Shown piece by piece: positions 53,809 to 61,299 of a stretch of DNA of 64,000 bases. The DNA is from Trichococcus collinsii (GTDB lineage: Bacteria > Bacillota > Bacilli > Lactobacillales > Aerococcaceae). Below the pieces are notes generated by a model. The model was given only the letters and a program-made list of their open reading frames with translations. It searched no databases and was not told the DNA's origin. How positions within the stretch are numbered: position 1 is the first letter of the stretch; the number at the start of each line of letters is the position of its first letter. The DNA lies in contig NZ_FNQH01000010.1 in assembly GCF_900107505.1 (NCBI RefSeq), positions 1-64,000 on the forward strand, read 5' to 3'. The translations under genes were made by a program, and so were the position numbers.

Positions 53809-55035
53809 CTATTTATATGCTAATTCATATAGTGCACTTGCCGTCATCTTGACGCCTTCGACCAAATCCTCCAGCTTGGTTGCTTCAGCCGGATTATGGC
53901 TGATGCCGTTGATGCTTGGGACAAAAATCATGGCAGTCGGACAATGCGGTGCGATTATTTGGGCATCGTGTCCGGCTCCACTGTGCATCACACGGTATTT
54001 CATGTTCGCTTTTTTAGCGGCCTCTTCGAGAATTGAGACGATGGTTGCATCCATCGGAACGGGCGCTTCATCCATCCATAGGTCTATAGTCGCCTCGATA
54101 TCCATTTCGCTTGCAATTTCGTTGATACGTTGTTCCATTTTTCTGGTGAAATCAATCAACACGTTACCATCCGTATGGCGACAATCGATTGTGAACAAAA
54201 CTTCACCCGGCACCACATTCACTGTATTCGGTTTTGGCTCCACTTTTCCGAAGGTCAACACCAACGGATCACCAACGGATTTTGCCTTTTCGATCGCCTC
54301 GGTGCAGATCCGGCTGAAGGCGTAAACCGCATCGCGGCGGTAACCCATCGGTGTCGTTCCAGCATGGTTGGCTTGCCCTTTCAGAACAACAGTATACCGG
54401 CGTTGGCCAGCGATGCTGTTGACAACACCGATTTGGAACCCTTCTTTTTCAAGAACATTCCCTTGCTCGATGTGAAGCTCGACGAAAGCTTTGATATCTT
54501 CTCTTTTTTGTTGCCCATCTTTTTTGAAGTCGAATCCGGCTTGATGCATCGCATCCACAAATTTTATACCCTCAAAGTCGCTGATTTCGAGGACATCCTC
54601 TTTCTTCGCCGTATTCACAAAATTTTTACTTCCCCAGAACACAGTCGGGAAACGGCTGCCCTCTTCTTCAGCCATTGAGATGACTTCCAGTGAACGCAAA
54701 GGTTGTCCGTATGTCTCCTTTAAGTAAGCTACAGCGAGATAGGCAGATATTACACCGAATTGGCCATCCAGATTCCCGCCGTTGATGACTGTGTCGATAT
54801 GTGACCCCGACATGATGGTTTCATCCGGATATTTTGAACCTTCAATCCTTCCAAATAGATTGCCGACTTCATCGAAATGTGTCTCCATTCCGATTTCTTC
54901 CATTTTGGCTTTGACGGTATTTTGAGCTTCCAACCAAGAATCCGAGTAAAGTAAGCGTGTCATTCCGCCCGTTGGGTCGCTGCCGATACCCGATAATAAA
55001 TCAATATTCTCTTGAATTGTCTTAAACCAGTCCAT
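53809..55035 (-). CDS. allC: Allantoate amidohydrolase
   Basis: Cytosolic M20-type bimetal amidohydrolase, 408 residues, turning allantoate into ureidoglycine, ammonia and CO2. Metal residues sit in MSGSHIDTVINGGNLDGQFG (His, Asp), SMAEEEGSRFPTVFWGS (Glu pair) and VELHIEQG (His). The lid/dimer domain has NHAGTTPMGYRRDA, and the final His is in HSGAGHDAQIIAP. Related N-carbamoyl-amino-acid hydrolases share the fold, but the operon fixes allantoate as likely substrate. It is the first gene of the seven-gene allC-E-D-F-G-H-kinase unit. ATG 55035 follows GGAGGAGG. Confidence 0.94.
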   Translation of the reverse strand: MDWFKTIQENIDLLSGIGSDPTGGMTRLLYSDSWLEAQNTVKAKMEEIGMETHFDEVGNLFGRIEGSKYPDETIMSGSHIDTVINGGNLDGQFGVISAYLAVAYLKETYGQPLRSLEVISMAEEEGSRFPTVFWGSKNFVNTAKKEDVLEISDFEGIKFVDAMHQAGFDFKKDGQQKREDIKAFVELHIEQGNVLEKEGFQIGVVNSIAGQRRYTVVLKGQANHAGTTPMGYRRDAVYAFSRICTEAIEKAKSVGDPLVLTFGKVEPKPNTVNVVPGEVLFTIDCRHTDGNVLIDFTRKMEQRINEIASEMDIEATIDLWMDEAPVPMDATIVSILEEAAKKANMKYRVMHSGAGHDAQIIAPHCPTAMIFVPSINGISHNPAEATKLEDLVEGVKMTASALYELAYK

Positions 55036-55069
55036 TTTTCCGTTTCCTCCTCCGAAATATCATACTCAT

Positions 55070-55098
55070 ATTGTAAGCGCTTCTTGATAGCTTATCAT
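55070..55098 (-). promoter_or_regulatory. Probable promoter of the allC operon
   Basis: On the minus strand TACAAT (55070-55075) lies 17 bases after ATGATA (55093-55098). The poor -35 is like those of the permease (ATGTAA) and pucG (ATCATA) promoters, suggesting a shared activator. Confidence 0.4.
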
Positions 55099-55124
55099 TA
55101 ACAGAATACACAAAATAGGATATA

Positions 55125-55145
55125 TTTTTGTGCCATATGTACACA
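55125..55145 (-). promoter_or_regulatory. Candidate PucR-regulon motif before allC
   Basis: TTTTTGTGCCATATGTACACA; on the minus strand TGTACATATGGCACAAAAA. It lies about 26 bases upstream of the poor -35 of the allC promoter and resembles the sites at 40501, 43645 and 45089. Confidence 0.45.
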
Positions 55146-55206
55146 TCGAGTCATTTTAAATGAGGAAGATTATGCTAAAGTGAAAAGAACTTCTGCGAAA
55201 GGAATG

Positions 55207-56076
55207 ATGAGAATAATGAATGCTTCAACCGAGACTTATTTTGTATATGAGGGACTGCCGCTGCAGGCGACATTTTATCCCGCATCTGCAGCGCCCCCTA
55301 AACCGTTGACACTCCTTTACTTGCATGGGGGCGGATTGGTATTCGGCGACCGAAATGACCTTCCCGATACGTACAAGAAGATGCTGTCGGATGCTGGATA
55401 TTCGCTGCTGACGATCGATTATCCGCTGGCCCCTGAAGCACAATTGCCAGAAATCACGCGGTGTCTGCAACAAGCCTTGATTTGGTTCAGCGAAGAAGGC
55501 AAAAATTTGTTCAATCTGGGTTCTAAGGATTATGTGCTTTTCGGCCGCTCCGCCGGCGCTTACCTCGCCTTTCTCTTGGCAGCACGCTCGGCAGACCCCC
55601 ATCTGAAAGGACTGGCCAGTTTTTACGGCTATTATTCGTTGGATGAGTCTTCTTTCCATCAGCCTAGCACTTATTACAACACGTTTCCTAAAGTGCCTGC
55701 GGCATATCTGAAACAGCTGATCCAAAAGCAGCCGCTTGCTGTAGGAGCAGTTACCGAAAGGTTTCCGTTATACCTCCATGCCCGTCAGACCGGAAAATGG
55801 GTTCCACAGTTCCTTAAGGACAAGTCAAAAATAGCAGCCTTCAATCTGACCGTAGCAGAGCTACAATCGTTGCCGCCTGTTTTTCTCACTGCCAGTACAG
55901 CAGACCAGGATGTGCCCTACAAATTTACCCAACAAGCTGCTCAACTAATACCTCAAACTGTGCTTCACCCTGTTCTGGGAATGCCGCACGACTTTGATGC
56001 CGATTTAACAAAGCCTGCCGGTAGACGCACTTATCAACAGTTTATCCACTGGCTTGATGGTCTCTACGATAAATAA
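55207..56076 (+). CDS. Alpha/beta hydrolase, HSL-like esterase type
   Basis: Cytosolic hydrolase of about 289 residues. The oxyanion-hole motif LYLHGGGLVFG (His-Gly-Gly-Gly) and the nucleophile elbow FGRSAGAYLA are clear. The acid is probably the Asp in TASTADQDVPY and the histidine is in MPHDFDAD. This is the HSL/acetyl-esterase style. The start is unsure: ATGs at 55204, 55207 and 55216 follow AAAGGA. It is divergent from the allC operon and could be controlled with it. No substrate is evident; a link to ureide use is only positional. Confidence 0.83.
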   Translation: MRIMNASTETYFVYEGLPLQATFYPASAAPPKPLTLLYLHGGGLVFGDRNDLPDTYKKMLSDAGYSLLTIDYPLAPEAQLPEITRCLQQALIWFSEEGKNLFNLGSKDYVLFGRSAGAYLAFLLAARSADPHLKGLASFYGYYSLDESSFHQPSTYYNTFPKVPAAYLKQLIQKQPLAVGAVTERFPLYLHARQTGKWVPQFLKDKSKIAAFNLTVAELQSLPPVFLTASTADQDVPYKFTQQAAQLIPQTVLHPVLGMPHDFDADLTKPAGRRTYQQFIHWLDGLYDK

Positions 56077-56132
56077 AAAGCTAAAGAAGGCCCTGGAATT
56101 TTTCCAGGGCCTTCTTTAGCTTTTTTTTTTTT
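56077..56132. terminator. Bidirectional terminator after the hydrolase and glycerate kinase genes
   Basis: AAAAGCTAAAGAAGGCCCTGG pairs perfectly with its inverse, followed by a T12 run on the plus strand. Confidence 0.92.
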
Positions 56133-56142
56133 GCCGCAGCCA

Positions 56143-57399
56143 TTAGGCAGGCGCTTTATCGATAAGCAAAATAATCAAATCATTCACGTTTGTACCGGTA
56201 GGACCCGTAACAATCAGATCCCCACTGCTTTCGAGGGCTGTGTTGGAATCATTGTTCGCCAACAGGCCTTCCACATCCGCATAGCTTCTGCGCATGCGCA
56301 CTAAGCTGGAGCCGTCTACCAGCCCTCCCGCAGCATCCGTAGGTCCATCCGTTCCGTCAGATCCGACCGATGCCACTACCACTTGCGGCAATCCGGAAAT
56401 CTGAAAAGCAGCAGCCAGTGCTAATTCCTGGTTTCGGCCCCCTAGCCCATCTCCTTTGATCGTAACGACAGGCTCCCCTCCTGCAATAATGGCACACGGA
56501 AGTTGGGCATCTTCTTGCCCGGAGACTATTCTTCTGGCGAGTTGCCCAAAACGTTCCCCGACCGCGGAAGCTTCCTCTTCAATGGCCGTCGACATCAGAC
56601 ACGTATGGTATCCGCGCGATTGGGCATGCGTTACCGCCTCACGGCATAAAATATCCACACTCCCGATCAAAGTGTTGTCTACATTATCCAAAGATTTAGG
56701 TGTCTCTTTCAGCAAGGCTTCCCGTGCATTTTCCGACAATTTCAAATCGTATTTCTCGACAATTTTCTGCGCCTCAGCGCTCGTTGAAAAATCAGGATAA
56801 GCCGGACCGGAAGCGATCGTGTCCAATCGATCCCCCAAAACATCAGACAGAATAATGGCGTGTATTTGACGAGGAGAACACAGCCGGGCAAATTGGCCGC
56901 CTTTTACTTCCGAGAGATGCTTGCGAATCGTATTGATTTCGACGATATTCGCTCCACTATTCAAAAGTTGCTTGTTGATATCCTCTAACTCAGCCAAAGG
57001 GATATTATTCCGCGTTTTCTCAAACAGTGCGGAACCGCCGCCGGAAATCAAAAATATGATGGTGTCTTCTTCCGGCATAGCGGATACGTACTGCAAAATT
57101 TCAGTGGTCGCATCGATGGAAGCTTGATCGGGAATCGGATGTCCGGCCTCAAAAATGGTCACCCGTTCGATTTCACCAAGGGAATGGCCATATTTGGTCA
57201 AGGCCATTCCGCCTTTGAATTGCCCGCCCAGACAATCCACCGCCGCTTTCGTCATGCGCCAAGCCGCTTTTCCGACAGCAATGATACGGATGTTGCCATC
57301 TATATCCATCTTACTTAAGGCATTTGTGACGGCTCTATCCGGTAATACCGCCTGAATCGATTGATTTATGATATACGTTGCATCATCTCTTAGTTTCAT
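56143..57399 (-). CDS. Glycerate 2-kinase, MOFRL family
   Basis: Cytosolic kinase of 418 residues phosphorylating D-glycerate, in this family at C2. The N-terminal DUF4147 domain has IRIIAVGKAAWRMTKAAVD, FEAGHPIPDQAS, FLISGGGSALFE and TIRKHLSEVKGGQFARL. The C-terminal MOFRL domain has AIIAGGEPVVTIKGDGLGGR and SVGSDGTDGPTDAAGGLVD. ATG 57399 follows AAAAGGAG; the open frame extends upstream inside the dehydrogenase gene. It is last in the gcl operon and feeds phosphoglycerate to glycolysis. Confidence 0.93.
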   Translation of the reverse strand: MKLRDDATYIINQSIQAVLPDRAVTNALSKMDIDGNIRIIAVGKAAWRMTKAAVDCLGGQFKGGMALTKYGHSLGEIERVTIFEAGHPIPDQASIDATTEILQYVSAMPEEDTIIFLISGGGSALFEKTRNNIPLAELEDINKQLLNSGANIVEINTIRKHLSEVKGGQFARLCSPRQIHAIILSDVLGDRLDTIASGPAYPDFSTSAEAQKIVEKYDLKLSENAREALLKETPKSLDNVDNTLIGSVDILCREAVTHAQSRGYHTCLMSTAIEEEASAVGERFGQLARRIVSGQEDAQLPCAIIAGGEPVVTIKGDGLGGRNQELALAAAFQISGLPQVVVASVGSDGTDGPTDAAGGLVDGSSLVRMRRSYADVEGLLANNDSNTALESSGDLIVTGPTGTNVNDLIILLIDKAPA

Positions 57400-57439
57400 G
57401 ACGTCTGTTCTCCTTTTCAATCCTTGCACATTCGCTTCA

Positions 57440-58396
57440 TCAAGAAACACTATTCACTGGATTTCCTTCCAAAAATGCCGTAACATTGTCAATCGCGATA
57501 TCCAATAAACGCTGTCTGGCTTCGATCGGCGCCCAGGCAATATGCGGTGTGATCAAACAATTTTTCGCTGTGAATAATGGGTTTTCTTCCGTCACTGGTT
57601 CGGTCGAAACGACATCCACCGCTGCACCATGTAACTTGCCGGCATTCAGAGCCGCTGCCAAGTCTTCCTCGACAATCAACGGTCCGCGAGAAGTATTGAT
57701 CAATATAGCGCTGGATTTCATTTTCGCCAATGCCGCAGCATTGATGATTCCTTCAGTTTCTGGGAATAATGGACAATGCAGTGAAACCACATCTGATTGC
57801 GCGAAAAGCTCATCCAAATCTACGATTTTCGTGTGCTCGTTCTCTAAGCTCTTATCGGCAAAATGATCATAAGCCAGCACGTCCATTCCAAATGCGATGG
57901 CGATTTTAGCCACAGCTTGGCCAATCCGTCCGAAGCCGATGATGCCCATTTTCTTGCCGGCCAATTCGATTAGCGGATAATCCCAGAAGCAAAAATCCCC
58001 TGACTCCTGCCAACGACCTTGCTTGACCGCTTTGTCGTGCTCGCCTACATGGTGGCACACTTCCAACAGCAAAGCGAAAGTGAATTGGGCCACCGATGCG
58101 GTTCCATATGTCGGTATGTTCGTGACGGTGATGCCCTGCGCTTTGGCAGCCACAGTATCCACGACATTGTAGCCCGTCGCCAGAACACCGACATAGCGGA
58201 TGTTCGGGCAAGCTGCGAAAATTTCAGCGGTCAAAGGCGTTTTGTTTGTGAATACGATCGAAGCATCCCCAATCCGCGAGATGACTTCATCTTTAGGCGT
58301 GCGATCGTAAATGGCACATTCCCCTAATTTTTCCAGACGTTCCCAGGAGAGATCACCCGGGTTCAAGGTATATCCATCCAATACAACTATCTTCAT
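57440..58396 (-). CDS. D-2-hydroxyacid dehydrogenase, probable hydroxypyruvate/glycerate dehydrogenase
   Basis: NAD(P)H-dependent enzyme of 318 residues, starting at ATG 58396 after AAGGAGG. Motifs: GVLATGYNVVDTVAAKAQGI, the dinucleotide fold GKKMGIIGFGRIGQAVAKIA, the catalytic Arg in LINTSRGPLI, the Glu region VDVVSTEPVTEENPL and His in ITPHIAWAP. The family includes glycerate dehydrogenase (HprA). Set between an isomerase and a glycerate kinase, reduction of hydroxypyruvate to D-glycerate is the likely step. Direct tartronate semialdehyde reduction is normally done by another family. Confidence 0.9.
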   Translation of the reverse strand: MKIVVLDGYTLNPGDLSWERLEKLGECAIYDRTPKDEVISRIGDASIVFTNKTPLTAEIFAACPNIRYVGVLATGYNVVDTVAAKAQGITVTNIPTYGTASVAQFTFALLLEVCHHVGEHDKAVKQGRWQESGDFCFWDYPLIELAGKKMGIIGFGRIGQAVAKIAIAFGMDVLAYDHFADKSLENEHTKIVDLDELFAQSDVVSLHCPLFPETEGIINAAALAKMKSSAILINTSRGPLIVEEDLAAALNAGKLHGAAVDVVSTEPVTEENPLFTAKNCLITPHIAWAPIEARQRLLDIAIDNVTAFLEGNPVNSVS

Positions 58397-58413
58397 TTTG
58401 TTTCCTCCTTGTG

Positions 58414-59325
58414 TCATAACAGGCTCCACGCACGATTCAATGTCCGTTTGGCATTTGCGATGACGATATCCGGATCTTCATCCTGCCACGGCTTCACTTC
58501 GAAGGATAGCACCGGCGGGTTCACGCTGTCAAAAAATCCTTCTGCTTGCAGAACCCTCAAAAAATCCAATAATTCAGGCACATCATTTACGCTGTTCGGG
58601 AAACCGAAGCGTGGATGCGTATCCCCGAATGCCTCCGCCCCCTCTTTCACTACGCCATTGCCCATATGCAGATGGGTGATGTAAGGCTTAGTGACTTGGA
58701 TAGCATATTTTGATGTCTCGTGCGTTTGCGGAATATGGGATAAGTCCATCATCAAACCGAAATTCTCCACCAGACTGCGCATCTCAGCGGCAAATGTTGC
58801 AGCATAAGGTGCTGGACCAATCAAAGATTTCTTATCCAGATCGTAGTCAAAAACTTCCAACGTGATGGTCATGTCTTTCTTAGCTGCGTATTCGCAAATT
58901 GTCTTTGTCGTTTTGACCAATTGACGGAAAGCTTGTTCCTTTGTATCCTCCTCATATTTCCCGGAAAGGAACGCAATCCCTTTGGCACCTAAGTATTCCG
59001 CTTCATCGATCGAATCGATCAGGATGGCTTCCGCTTTCAGCCGTTCTGTTTCGTCGATGGCATTCGGGTTCAAGCCGGCCGTCAGCAAGCGTGGCTGAGC
59101 CCCGTAGCAAACTTTCATGTGACTGGAATCCAGCATTTTTTTGATTGCTGCACGGTCTTCATCCTTCTCGATATGCGATACTTCAATAGCGTCAAAGTAA
59201 TCATCCACCACTATTTTTTTTACAGTCTCTACGATGTTGCCTTGATCCTTCCATTTCATCGCCTGCGGATAAGCCATAAAATGAATCAGTCCGATCTGCA
59301 AATATTTGTTCATTGGTTCTATCAT
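58414..59325 (-). CDS. TIM-barrel sugar isomerase/epimerase family protein, possible hydroxypyruvate isomerase
   Basis: Cytosolic protein of 303 residues of the xylose-isomerase-like barrel family. Likely metal ligands are the Glu in TITLEVFDYD, the Asp and His in LMMDLSHIPQ, the His in THLHMGNGVV and the Glu in VLSFEVKPW. E. coli Hyi (258 residues) has the same fold but this protein is longer and not obviously orthologous. Between gcl and the hydroxyacid dehydrogenase gene, turning tartronate semialdehyde into hydroxypyruvate is the natural guess. ATG 59325 follows AAAGGAAGGG. Confidence 0.78.
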   Translation of the reverse strand: MIEPMNKYLQIGLIHFMAYPQAMKWKDQGNIVETVKKIVVDDYFDAIEVSHIEKDEDRAAIKKMLDSSHMKVCYGAQPRLLTAGLNPNAIDETERLKAEAILIDSIDEAEYLGAKGIAFLSGKYEEDTKEQAFRQLVKTTKTICEYAAKKDMTITLEVFDYDLDKKSLIGPAPYAATFAAEMRSLVENFGLMMDLSHIPQTHETSKYAIQVTKPYITHLHMGNGVVKEGAEAFGDTHPRFGFPNSVNDVPELLDFLRVLQAEGFFDSVNPPVLSFEVKPWQDEDPDIVIANAKRTLNRAWSLL

Positions 59326-59348
59326 TGTTTTCCCTTCCTTTACCGTCT

Positions 59349-59411
59349 TTATTGCTTACTTATTTTCCGATAAAGATGGCAGCATTCCCAATTGCGGCAT
59401 TTCGCAAACAA
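59349..59411 (-). CDS. Possible 20-residue leader peptide or small protein
   Basis: GAAAGGAGGTGG (59417-59428) is a near-perfect ribosome site, eight bases before a TTG codon at 59411. The frame runs 20 codons to TAA and encodes MFAKCRNWECCHLYRKISKQ, with three cysteines and many basic residues. It fills the gap between gcl and the isomerase gene, which has its own ribosome site. I recognise no family. It may instead be a relic of a lost gene or a translational-coupling device. Confidence 0.35.
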   Translation of the reverse strand: MFAKCRNWECCHLYRKISKQ

Positions 59412-59438
59412 GAGTGCCACCTCCTTTCTTGCATCTGA

Positions 59439-61106
59439 CTATACGAATTCTCTTACAGCTGTGATGCTTGGTCCCATTGAGCAGTCTGTAGCTTCTTCAC
59501 ACACGATATCGATGACATAAGGTTTTTTAGATGCATATGCACGCTCCAACGCTGGTTTGATGTCTTCCGGATTGAAGACGCGTTCTGCTTCGCAGCCGAA
59601 GCCTTCCGCTACCTTAACGTAGTCCATCAAGCCTTGGTTTTCTGCCATACGGACAGCGTAATCAAAACCATAGCCATAATTTTGGTTTTGGCGGATCAGT
59701 CCCAAGTAGGCGTTGTTGACGATGACTACGACCAACGGAATGTCGTTGACTGCCGCAACTGCGATTTCTTCAACCATGAAAGTGAATCCGAAATCACCCA
59801 ACACAGAAACAGTTTTGATTCCCGGTGCTCCAACAGAAGCTCCGATTGCTCCTGGGATATCGAATCCTAATGTGCCTGCGCCACCTGATGGCAAGTATTT
59901 TCTTGGACGGTTGATATCTTGCAGTTGGCCTGACCAGATCTGCGTCAATCCGCAACCAGTCGTGTACATCACTTCATCACCAAATACTTCATTCATCTCT
60001 TGGAATACACGATGCGGTTTGATTGGTCTGCTGTCATAGTCGGTTTTCCGTTTCAGGTCGATGCTCAACTGCGGCAATTCCGATACAAGACCTTTCGCTC
60101 CAAATGTTTCCATTTGTTTTGCTTCAGCAAGCAACGCTTCGATTGCCATTTTTGCATCGGCTACGATACCGATTTCAGCCGGGATGATTTTACCGATTTG
60201 GCTCGGTTCAATATCGATATGAATGAACTTACGACCTTCCGAATACACTTTGACGTCTCCAGTATGACGGTCCGTGAAGCGGCAACCGATCCCCAAAACG
60301 ACATCCGCTTCGCTCAAAACTTTGTTCCCAAGAGGTCCGCCGACTTGGATACCGGCATGGCCTGCGTTCAATGGATGATTGACAGGAATACCGCCTTTCG
60401 CCATATAGGTTGTGATGACCGGCAACTGCAGCATTTCAGCCAGTTCAACGCATTCGCTTGTTGCTTCGGAAAGGATGACACCCCCACCCATGATCATGAC
60501 TGGTGCTTTTGCTTCTGAAATCAATTGCAGAGCCGCTTTGATTTTGTCTGTTTCCGGAGCTAGTCTTTCGATTTCATAAGGGATATAGCTGTCGATGTCA
60601 AATTCGATTTCAGCCATTTGCACATCCAAAGGCAAATCAATCAGAATCGGACCTGGTTTGCCCTCGCGTGCAATCCGGAAGCCTTCGCGGAAAATCTCGA
60701 CAGTATCATTAGGATCCATGACACACCAAGCTCCTTTTGCGATCGGTTTAGCGATCGACACGATGTCCACTGATTGAAAAGCATCCTTGTTCAACTGCGA
60801 TCTTACAGATTGACCCGTCAATGCCAAAAACGGAATGGAATCGATATTCGCAGTATAGATGCCTGTGATGAAATTGGTCGCGCCAGGACCGGCTGTACAA
60901 GTAGCCATTGCCATTTTCCCGCTGGAACGGTAATAGCCATCTGCTGCGTGGGTGCAAGCTTCTTCGTGTCTCATGACCATGTGTTTGATCGAATCAGATT
61001 TCTCTAAATATTTGTATACTGGATTGATGCCTGCGCCTGGGATTCCGAAAACGTCTTCAATTCCTTCTTTTTCCAAAATTTGTACAATCGCTTCTGCTAC
61101 TAACAT
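59439..61106 (-). CDS. gcl: Glyoxylate carboligase-like ThDP enzyme (tartronate-semialdehyde synthase)
   Basis: ThDP/FAD-type enzyme of 555 residues expected to join two glyoxylates into tartronate semialdehyde and CO2. ATG 61106 follows TGGAGGG. Gcl-like features: GIPGAGINPVYKYLEKS, QLNKDAFQSVDIVSIAKPI, LDVQMAEIEFD, and VNNAYLGLIRQNQNYG in the ThDP motif after GDFGFTF. However, the RHEEACTHAADGY segment keeps the ThDP-activating glutamate (E48), where E. coli Gcl has valine. Acetolactate-synthase-like chemistry is therefore possible. Operon partners favour glyoxylate. Confidence 0.85.
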   Translation of the reverse strand: MLVAEAIVQILEKEGIEDVFGIPGAGINPVYKYLEKSDSIKHMVMRHEEACTHAADGYYRSSGKMAMATCTAGPGATNFITGIYTANIDSIPFLALTGQSVRSQLNKDAFQSVDIVSIAKPIAKGAWCVMDPNDTVEIFREGFRIAREGKPGPILIDLPLDVQMAEIEFDIDSYIPYEIERLAPETDKIKAALQLISEAKAPVMIMGGGVILSEATSECVELAEMLQLPVITTYMAKGGIPVNHPLNAGHAGIQVGGPLGNKVLSEADVVLGIGCRFTDRHTGDVKVYSEGRKFIHIDIEPSQIGKIIPAEIGIVADAKMAIEALLAEAKQMETFGAKGLVSELPQLSIDLKRKTDYDSRPIKPHRVFQEMNEVFGDEVMYTTGCGLTQIWSGQLQDINRPRKYLPSGGAGTLGFDIPGAIGASVGAPGIKTVSVLGDFGFTFMVEEIAVAAVNDIPLVVVIVNNAYLGLIRQNQNYGYGFDYAVRMAENQGLMDYVKVAEGFGCEAERVFNPEDIKPALERAYASKKPYVIDIVCEEATDCSMGPSITAVREFV

Positions 61107-61123
61107 ATCTTTCCCTCCAGGTA

Positions 61124-61140
61124 ATTTCACTGTGTGAAAT
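61124..61140. promoter_or_regulatory. IclR-type operator O1 before gcl
   Basis: ATTTCACTGTGTGAAAT: seven-base arms around TGT. It lies between the gcl transcription start and the gcl ribosome site, a repressing position. A weaker copy is at 61211. Confidence 0.6.
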
Positions 61141-61165
61141 AGGTTTTTATTTTTTGTGTAACCAC

Positions 61166-61194
61166 AGTTTAGCAGAGGGCTTTTCTACTGTCAA
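61166..61194 (-). promoter_or_regulatory. Promoter of the gcl operon
   Basis: On the minus strand TTGACA (61189-61194) and TAAACT (61166-61171) are exactly 17 bases apart, a strong consensus promoter. Confidence 0.8.
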
Positions 61195-61210
61195 CAACTT
61201 TTGAAATCTA

Positions 61211-61227
61211 TTTTCTCTTAGTGAAAT
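61211..61227. promoter_or_regulatory. IclR-type operator O2 between gcl and iclR
   Basis: TTTTCTCTTAGTGAAAT matches O1 in the right arm (GTGAAAT) and in 5 of 7 bases of the left arm, with the same three-base spacer. It sits upstream of both the gcl and regulator -35 boxes. Confidence 0.45.
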
Positions 61228-61232
61228 TAAAA

Positions 61233-61261
61233 TTGAGAAATTAGACTGGATATGGTAAACT
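61233..61261 (+). promoter_or_regulatory. Promoter of the IclR regulator gene
   Basis: TTGAGA at 61233-61238 and TAAACT at 61256-61261, 17 bases apart, about 40 bases before the GTG start. Confidence 0.65.
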
Positions 61262-61299
61262 GCAATTAAGAGAAATCCTTTCACAAGGGGGAAAATAAA

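Noticed and set aside
53171-54325. 384-codon open frame on the plus strand
   Set aside because: It is antisense to allC and allE, which carry clear catalytic motifs. The frame is rich in Cys, His and Phe, as expected for a shadow, and has no ribosome site.
59439-61106. Plain acetolactate synthase as the identity of the ThDP enzyme
   Set aside because: The glutamate fits, but NNAYLGLIRQ, the NKDAFQ segment and the operon with glycerate kinase favour glyoxylate carboligase; no small subunit gene (ilvN) follows.
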